From assembly GCA_021162745.1 (NCBI GenBank), contig JAGGYC010000142.1, forward strand, positions 1-45,563: a stretch of 45,563 bases of DNA, given 5' to 3'. The notes below the pieces were generated by a model, which saw only the letters and a list, made by a program, of their open reading frames with translations, made no database searches and was not told the origin of the DNA. Origin of the DNA: Desulfuromonas sp. (GTDB lineage Bacteria > Desulfobacterota > Desulfuromonadia > Desulfuromonadales > Desulfuromonadaceae). Below are positions 41,073 through 45,563 of this stretch, in pieces (the stretch's first letter is position 1; the number at the start of each line of letters is the position of its first letter). The position numbers and the translations under genes are program-made.

Positions 41073-42380
41073 ATGAATTTACCCCAAGACAATCCCCTCC
41101 ATCTGCAAACCATTCTCGACAGTGTCGCCGATGGGGTATTCACCGTCGACAACGAACTGCGCATCACCACGCTTAATCGTGCTGCCGAAGAGATGACCGG
41201 CTTCAACCGTGAGCAGGCGCTGGGCCAACCCTGTTGTGAGATCTTCCGCACCAATGTCTGTTTTGATGGTTGCCCGTTACGCTGCGCCTTTGCCAGCGGT
41301 GAAAACATCACCAATGTCGAGGTTGATATCCTCGATCGGCACAACCATGAGATCCCGATTTCCGTCAACGCATCGGTATTGCGCGATAAGGATGGCAACG
41401 CCATCGGCGGGGTGGAAACATTTCGCGACCTGTCACAGCTGCGCGCCCTGGCCAGTGAAGTTCAGGGGCATTTCAGTTTTCATAACATGATCAGCCGCAA
41501 TCCACACATGCAGCAACTCTTTGATATCCTGCCCGACATCGCCAATAGCGATGTGACGGTGCTGCTGCAGGGCGATAGCGGCACCGGCAAGGAACTCTTT
41601 GCTCAGGCTCTGCACGATCTCAGCCCGCGCGAGGAGAAACCACTGGTAGTGATCAATTGCGGTGCCCTGCCCGAACAGTTGCTGGAAGCAGAAATTTTCG
41701 GCGTCCGCAAGGGGGCCTATACCGGAGCAGTAGCTGATCGCAGTGGTCGCCTGGCCATAGCCGAGGGGGGAACGCTGCTCCTCGACGAGATCGGTGACCT
41801 GCCGCTCCCCCTGCAGGTTAAATTATTACGGATGCTGGAAAACAACCAATACCAAGCGCTGGGCAGCGACGAAACGCGCCGCGCCGATGTCCGTTTTATT
41901 GCCGCCAGTCATTGTGATCTCGACCAACTGGTGGAACAAAAACAGTTCCGCCAGGATCTGTTTTACCGTCTCAATATCGTCACCTTGAAAATTCCCGCCC
42001 TGAGCGAGCGCAGTGAAGATATTCCGCTACTGCTGGATATGGCACTGCAACGTTTCTGCCATAAATACGGTAAAAAAATTCACCGCTTCAGTCCTCAGGC
42101 GATGGAACAACTGCTTGTCTATCCCTACGAAGGGAACGTGCGTGAACTGCTCAACATTGTCGAACGTGCTGTTATCCTCTGCCGCGGCCAGCAGATCGAC
42201 CTTCAACACCTGCCCGTCACGACGAACAACTCATCGCCAGCGACACGCCACCGCAATCCTGACCGTCATAGACTGCAACAGCTGCTGCTGCGCTTTCAAG
42301 GTAACCGTCAACAACTGGCTCACCATTTAGGGGTTGATCGCACCACCCTGTGGCGATGGATGAAAAAACACCAGCTTTAA
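41073..42380 (+). CDS. PAS-domain sigma-54-dependent transcriptional activator
   Basis: A 435-residue enhancer-binding protein. Residues 11-115 are a PAS domain with a cysteine cluster (C54, C55, C63, C67, C71) in QPCCEIFRTN..CFDGCPLRC. The AAA+ domain follows: Walker A GDSGTGKE at about 167-174, GAYTGA near 215 (a variant of the GAFTGA loop that contacts sigma-54), Walker B LLLDEIGDL near 237, then VRFIAASHCDL and YPYEGNVRELLN. Residues about 394-435 form a Fis/HTH_8 DNA-binding domain (GNRQQLAHHLGVDRTTLWRWMKK). No receiver domain, so it senses its signal itself. Two GTTGCA dyads and a sigma-54-type promoter follow it. Confidence 0.93.
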   Translation: MNLPQDNPLHLQTILDSVADGVFTVDNELRITTLNRAAEEMTGFNREQALGQPCCEIFRTNVCFDGCPLRCAFASGENITNVEVDILDRHNHEIPISVNASVLRDKDGNAIGGVETFRDLSQLRALASEVQGHFSFHNMISRNPHMQQLFDILPDIANSDVTVLLQGDSGTGKELFAQALHDLSPREEKPLVVINCGALPEQLLEAEIFGVRKGAYTGAVADRSGRLAIAEGGTLLLDEIGDLPLPLQVKLLRMLENNQYQALGSDETRRADVRFIAASHCDLDQLVEQKQFRQDLFYRLNIVTLKIPALSERSEDIPLLLDMALQRFCHKYGKKIHRFSPQAMEQLLVYPYEGNVRELLNIVERAVILCRGQQIDLQHLPVTTNNSSPATRHRNPDRHRLQQLLLRFQGNRQQLAHHLGVDRTTLWRWMKKHQL

Positions 42381-42422
42381 CCGTTCGTCAACCATCGGAC
42401 GTTGCATAGCGCTGCACACCGT

Positions 42423-42436
42423 GTTGCAAATGCAGC
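42423..42436. promoter_or_regulatory. Candidate enhancer site 1 (GTTGCA-N2-TGCAGC)
   Basis: GTTGCAAATGCAGC, one base from a perfect dyad, is inside a larger 12 bp inverted repeat CACCGTGTTGCA/TGCAGCACGGTG (42417-42442). It is about 170 bases before the sigma-54-like promoter. Confidence 0.5.
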
Positions 42437-42501
42437 ACGGTGGTTAACCGTTAAAATTCCAGATAGTTAACGTTCACCTTCCCACAACAATGCTGCCCAG
42501 A

Positions 42502-42517
42502 CGTTGCACTTGCAACG
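42502..42517. promoter_or_regulatory. Candidate enhancer site 2 (CGTTGCA-N2-TGCAACG)
   Basis: CGTTGCACTTGCAACG is a perfect 7 bp dyad, centred 80 bases after site 1 and about 85 bases upstream of the -24 box, a normal enhancer distance. Confidence 0.55.
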
Positions 42518-42592
42518 CGCCATGTTTAATGCCGTCTCATCACGCCATTCGTAACTAGATGATTTAACGACAAAATGTCTTGGCGCCTCCAT

Positions 42593-42608
42593 TTGGCACC
42601 CTTCTTGT
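42593..42608 (+). promoter_or_regulatory. Candidate sigma-54 promoter of the NifX-like gene
   Basis: TTGGCACCCTTCTTGT matches the -24/-12 consensus with GT in place of GC at -12; GG at 42595 is 10 bases before GT at 42607. Transcription would start near 42619, only about 5 bases before the ATG at 42624, so the transcript would be nearly leaderless. Confidence 0.55.
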
Positions 42609-42623
42609 AGTAGCACAACCCCC

Positions 42624-43025
42624 ATGCCTGATTCATCATCCCATAACATTCTGATTGCGATCCCCAGTTATAATCAACGTGTTTCTCCTCGCTTTGATCA
42701 GGCGCGTGAGTTTCATCTGGCAACTGTCGATCTGCGCCAGCAACGCTGCCTGCAAATCAGCACCCAGGACTGTTCGCAACCGCCTGACAAAATATGCACA
42801 TGGTTAAATCGCTTTGGTGTGCATGGGGTGATCTGTTCTGGAATTCATCAGAAACATCAACTGCAACTCCACGAGCTGGGCATCTGGCTGACTTGGGGTA
42901 TCAGTGGCGATATTAAACAAGTCCTCGACCACTGGCTGGAACATAAACAGTGGGGAACGGAGTCAACACCGCTCATTCCCGACAATGCACGTTGGCATGC
43001 CACGTGTAACGATTACTCGCTGTAA
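42624..43025 (+). CDS. NifX/NafY-like dinitrogenase cofactor-type protein
   Basis: A 133-residue protein opening with ILIAIPSYNQRVSPRFDQAREFHLATVD, the start of the dinitrogenase iron-molybdenum cofactor (NifX/NifB C-terminal-type) domain: a beta strand followed by the SPRFD loop. Further family features: VHGVICSGIHQ and LGIWLTWGISGDIKQVLDHW. These proteins bind Fe-S or FeMo-co precursors; stand-alone copies occur widely without nitrogenase and their role is unclear. No nif genes are in the window. No ribosome site precedes the ATG. It lies 243 bases after the sigma-54 activator, which may be its regulator. Confidence 0.8.
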   Translation: MPDSSSHNILIAIPSYNQRVSPRFDQAREFHLATVDLRQQRCLQISTQDCSQPPDKICTWLNRFGVHGVICSGIHQKHQLQLHELGIWLTWGISGDIKQVLDHWLEHKQWGTESTPLIPDNARWHATCNDYSL

Positions 43026-43119
43026 TTACAGCGAATATTTTAATGCGATGTGCCGTGCACCGGAGAGGGTGGTGATCACAGCAGAGCAAGACCCAAAGCT
43101 TTATGTAATGTTATGATTT

Positions 43120-43168
43120 GGCAGGGCCATGCAATGAACACCTTTTGATGCAATGTTATGGCCCTGCC
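43120..43168. terminator. Long hairpin after the NifX-like gene
   Basis: GGCAGGGCCAT (43120-43130) pairs perfectly with ATGGCCCTGCC (43158-43168) around a 27-base loop that itself holds GCAATG twice. There is no T-run, so it may be an attenuating or stabilising hairpin rather than a typical terminator. The remainder of 43026-43303 has no gene. Confidence 0.45.
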
Positions 43169-43303
43169 ACCTATTTTCCTCCCCCCCTGTTATACATCCT
43201 GCACTCTACCCGTTCCTCATCTCGTATCACAATGCTGGCCTGTTACCACGACATCGGCTACACTGTTGCCTGTCTCTTTAATTTCACCCTATGAGGTCTA
43301 ACC

Positions 43304-43834
43304 ATGTTTCTCGATCTGTTGCGCCAACGGCGCAGTATCCGTAAATTTACCGGTGACGCCATCACCAGCGAACAACTTCAACAACTACAGGAAGCCATAC
43401 TGCGCGCCCCCAGTTCTCGTGGTCTTGATCCATGGCAGTTCATTTTTGTCACTGATCCTGAGGTCATTACCGCCCTGTCCAAAGCCAAACCTAATGGCGC
43501 GGCATTTCTGGAACAGGCAAAACTTGCGGTGGTGATTTGCGCCGACCCGGAACGCTCTGACGTCTGGGTCGAAGACTGCGCCATTGCTGCATTCTGCCTG
43601 CAACTGCAAGTCAGCGATTCCGGGCTGGCCAGCTGCTGGGCGCAAATCCGCTGCCGGCAACATGAGGACGGGCAAAGTTCGGAAGAGTACGTTCGGCAGC
43701 TGGTAAAACTGCCTTCAACCATGCGGGTAGATTCAATTATCGGCATCGGGGTCGGCGACGAAGAGAAGTCAGGCCATGACTGTGAGCTGCTGAAATGGTC
43801 ACGCATCCACGACCAGAGCTATAGCGAGGAATAA
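43304..43834 (+). CDS. Nitroreductase-family FMN protein
   Basis: A 176-residue NAD(P)H/FMN-type oxidoreductase. FLDLLRQRRSIRKF near the N-terminus is the FMN phosphate-binding motif; APSSRGLDPWQFIFVTD (35-51) is the flavin loop, and LQLQVSDSGLASCW near 104-117 contacts the isoalloxazine region; GIGVGDEE sits at the C-terminal end. At 176 residues it is slightly short, as in the compact subgroup of the family. The physiological substrate is unknown. It is followed 9 bases later by the DUF445 gene, perhaps co-transcribed. Confidence 0.88.
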   Translation: MFLDLLRQRRSIRKFTGDAITSEQLQQLQEAILRAPSSRGLDPWQFIFVTDPEVITALSKAKPNGAAFLEQAKLAVVICADPERSDVWVEDCAIAAFCLQLQVSDSGLASCWAQIRCRQHEDGQSSEEYVRQLVKLPSTMRVDSIIGIGVGDEEKSGHDCELLKWSRIHDQSYSEE

Positions 43835-43843
43835 TCCTGAATC

Positions 43844-45436
43844 ATGCTGTCTGATTTTGAACACTACCTGCCATGGCTGCTGCCACCGCTACTCGGTGCT
43901 TTAATCGGCTATGTCACCAATTACATCGCCATCCGCATGCTGTTTCGCCCCCTTCATCCATGGCGGATTGCCGGTATCCGTGTGCCGTTGACACCGGGAA
44001 TCATCCCGTCGCAACGTCGGCAACTGGCGCGTAAAATGGGGGAGATGGTCGGCGACCATCTGCTGACCAGTGATGATGTCGGTCATGCGCTGGAAAAACC
44101 GGAGTTCAGCAAAAAACTACGCGCTGCCGTCGGCGACAAACTTGATCAGTTTATCGGTCGCTCCCTCGGCGCCCCCATCACCCTGTTGCCGGTGCAATTT
44201 CACCAACGCTTTGCCGACCTGCTCGAAACCCTGCGCTGGAAATTTGTCCGCGCCCTGAATCGCCACCTGGCATCCGAGCGTTTTGAACAACAGTTGACGA
44301 CGTTTTGCGGCGACTATATCGACCAGCTGTTGCAACGCAATCTCAGTTCACTGATCGACGATCCCCGCCAGACATTATGTCATCGCCTTGATGAGCGGTT
44401 ACAGTCATGGTTGAACTCGGAACGGGCCGAGGAACTGATCGGCCAATTTATCGACCAACGACTCCATGGCCTGCTCGACTCGCAGCGTTCATTGCGTGAT
44501 CTGTTACCGGAAGAGTTACTCGATGGACTGCTTGAGCTACTGGAACAGGAACTGCCGGCGCTACTCGAACAGCTGTCCGAGCTGCTTGATGACCCCGAGG
44601 TGCAGCAACAGTTGGAACTTAAAGCACGCGACGGCATCGCGGGTTTTATCGATTCAATTGAGGGATTATCAACACTGATCGGCGCCCTGTTCGACATGGA
44701 GAAGATCTATGCCCGGCTGCCGGAATTCATGGAAACCGCCAGTGTCGAACTGAAGCAATGGCTCAGCTCCGAAAAGGTTCAACAGCAGGTGGCGCACACC
44801 CTGCGACAACGTCTTGAGGGTTGGCTGGATCGCCCGCTGCTACACTTTATGGAACAGATGCCGTACGAAAAAGTGGTCGGTCTGCAACATTTTGTTGTCA
44901 GGCGACTGCTCAACTGGTTGCGTAGTGAACAGACCCGCACGACATTGCTGGAAAAGGTGGGGCATGGCATCGACACCATCAAGGATCGTCCTCTGGGCGA
45001 ATTGATCGACCCACTGTTGCCGGGAAATGGACGCCGTCAAGCCGGATCATTGATTGCAATCACCATTATTGGTCAGCTGCGATCAGAAACCTCGCAACAG
45101 GCGATCGATGCACTGATTCGGGATCGGATCGAGCAGTGGATTTACCACCGCCCCCTCGGCCAGATCAGTCGCTACCTGCCCAGTGATGGGCGCGACGAAC
45201 TGGCCCAGGGACTCTTTGACCAGCTGACAACCATGCTGAAAAAAGAGATCCCACCCATGGTGGAAAGCCTGGATATCTGCCGCACCGTTGAAGACAAGGT
45301 CAACACCCTCGATATTCTCAAGGTGGAAGAATTGCTGATGGGGATCATGAAAGAGCAGTTTAAATATATCAACCTGTTCGGCGCCCTGCTGGGGATGCTG
45401 ATCGGCCTGCTTAATTTAGTGCTCTATACACTCTAA
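43844..45436 (+). CDS. DUF445 family (YheB-like) membrane protein
   Basis: A 530-residue protein with a conserved DUF445 start: PWLLPPLLGALIGYVTNYIA (transmembrane helix about 7-27), then IRMLFRPL and GIIPSQRRQLARKMGEMVGD. The middle 400 residues are mostly helical, with many charged and Gln/Leu-rich stretches (LLELLEQELPALLEQLSELLDD), compatible with coiled coils. The last helix (about 505-530, NLFGALLGMLIGLLNLVLYTL) anchors the other end. The function of the family is not known. Length is normal. The 127 bases after its stop hold no recognisable gene before the window ends. Confidence 0.85.
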   Translation: MLSDFEHYLPWLLPPLLGALIGYVTNYIAIRMLFRPLHPWRIAGIRVPLTPGIIPSQRRQLARKMGEMVGDHLLTSDDVGHALEKPEFSKKLRAAVGDKLDQFIGRSLGAPITLLPVQFHQRFADLLETLRWKFVRALNRHLASERFEQQLTTFCGDYIDQLLQRNLSSLIDDPRQTLCHRLDERLQSWLNSERAEELIGQFIDQRLHGLLDSQRSLRDLLPEELLDGLLELLEQELPALLEQLSELLDDPEVQQQLELKARDGIAGFIDSIEGLSTLIGALFDMEKIYARLPEFMETASVELKQWLSSEKVQQQVAHTLRQRLEGWLDRPLLHFMEQMPYEKVVGLQHFVVRRLLNWLRSEQTRTTLLEKVGHGIDTIKDRPLGELIDPLLPGNGRRQAGSLIAITIIGQLRSETSQQAIDALIRDRIEQWIYHRPLGQISRYLPSDGRDELAQGLFDQLTTMLKKEIPPMVESLDICRTVEDKVNTLDILKVEELLMGIMKEQFKYINLFGALLGMLIGLLNLVLYTL

Positions 45437-45563
45437 ACTGGACTTTAGAGTTGCAGCAATCCCGTTACTACCATTTCCGGTAGCTGGAGATGCCAATTAA
45501 ATTGTCAGTAAACACCGCTGTTAAGCTCTTTTGTGTTTATCAGGCGGTCGTTTGTTGTTTAAG

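Noticed and set aside
1-45563. tRNA, rRNA or CRISPR arrays
   Set aside because: No cloverleaf, rRNA motif or regularly spaced repeat was seen in any gap; the only repeats are IS ends and palindromic units.

Overview
The window looks like chromosomal DNA of an anaerobic Desulfuromonadales-type deltaproteobacterium (Desulfuromonas/Pelobacter/Geobacter relatives). This is inferred from gene content, not from a database match. The indicators are a Geobacter-like minor-pilin operon, sigma-54 control signals, indolepyruvate:ferredoxin oxidoreductase inside an amino-acid transport operon, a B12-riboswitch tetrapyrrole island and heavy traffic of IS3, IS630 and IS1595 elements.

Layout. (1) 1-1.8 kb: the right part of an IS3-family element abutting two broken genes, an inverted pseudopilin fragment and the C-terminus of a sigma-54-dependent regulator. 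(2) 2.2-9.9 kb, plus strand: a type IV pilus tip/minor pilin operon (pilV-pilW-pilX-pilY1, a secreted Ig-like protein, fimT-like) behind a sigma-54-like promoter, then a second fimT-like gene. (3) 10-13.1 kb: a lipoprotein, a VF530-family protein, two small heat-shock proteins and a divergent RIO/COG2112-like kinase. (4) 13.3-32.0 kb, all genes on the minus strand: a corrinoid/tetrapyrrole acquisition island bracketed by two same-orientation copies of an IS630 3' end. It reads, in transcription order, B12 riboswitch and terminator, a broken activase gene, btuF-btuC-btuD; then a second B12 riboswitch, btuB, an exported BtuF-CbiZ fusion, a membrane-anchored exported CobN-like chelatase, DUF2162, an ExbB/TolQ-like channel, DUF2149 and a second TonB-dependent receptor. 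(5) 32.0-40.9 kb, plus strand: a Liv-type ABC transporter operon with iorAB embedded and a LivF-phenylacetate-CoA-ligase fusion. (6) 41.0-45.4 kb: a PAS/AAA+/HTH sigma-54 activator, a NifX-like protein behind a candidate sigma-54 promoter with matching upstream dyads, a nitroreductase and a DUF445 membrane protein.

How it may work. In the island, the two receptors would bring corrinoids or related tetrapyrroles across the outer membrane. BtuF/BtuC/BtuD would move them across the inner membrane. The chelatase-DUF2162-ExbB-DUF2149-receptor block has the same gene content as the hmuSTUV+R block of Bacteroidetes haem systems, but here it sits next to B12 riboswitch control and a periplasmic CbiZ domain. 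That suggests processing of corrinoids (side-chain removal, possibly metal exchange) outside the cytoplasm. In the Liv operon, imported aromatic amino acids, after transamination, would be oxidatively decarboxylated by IorAB to aryl-acetyl-CoA; the fused CoA ligase would interconvert or activate arylacetates.

The most interesting items are the exported BtuF-CbiZ plus anchored CobN system, the LivF-CoA-ligase fusion with an internal start, the IS-derived start of livH, a B12 riboswitch separated from its target, and the sigma-54 promoter with paired GTTGCA dyads upstream of the NifX-like gene.
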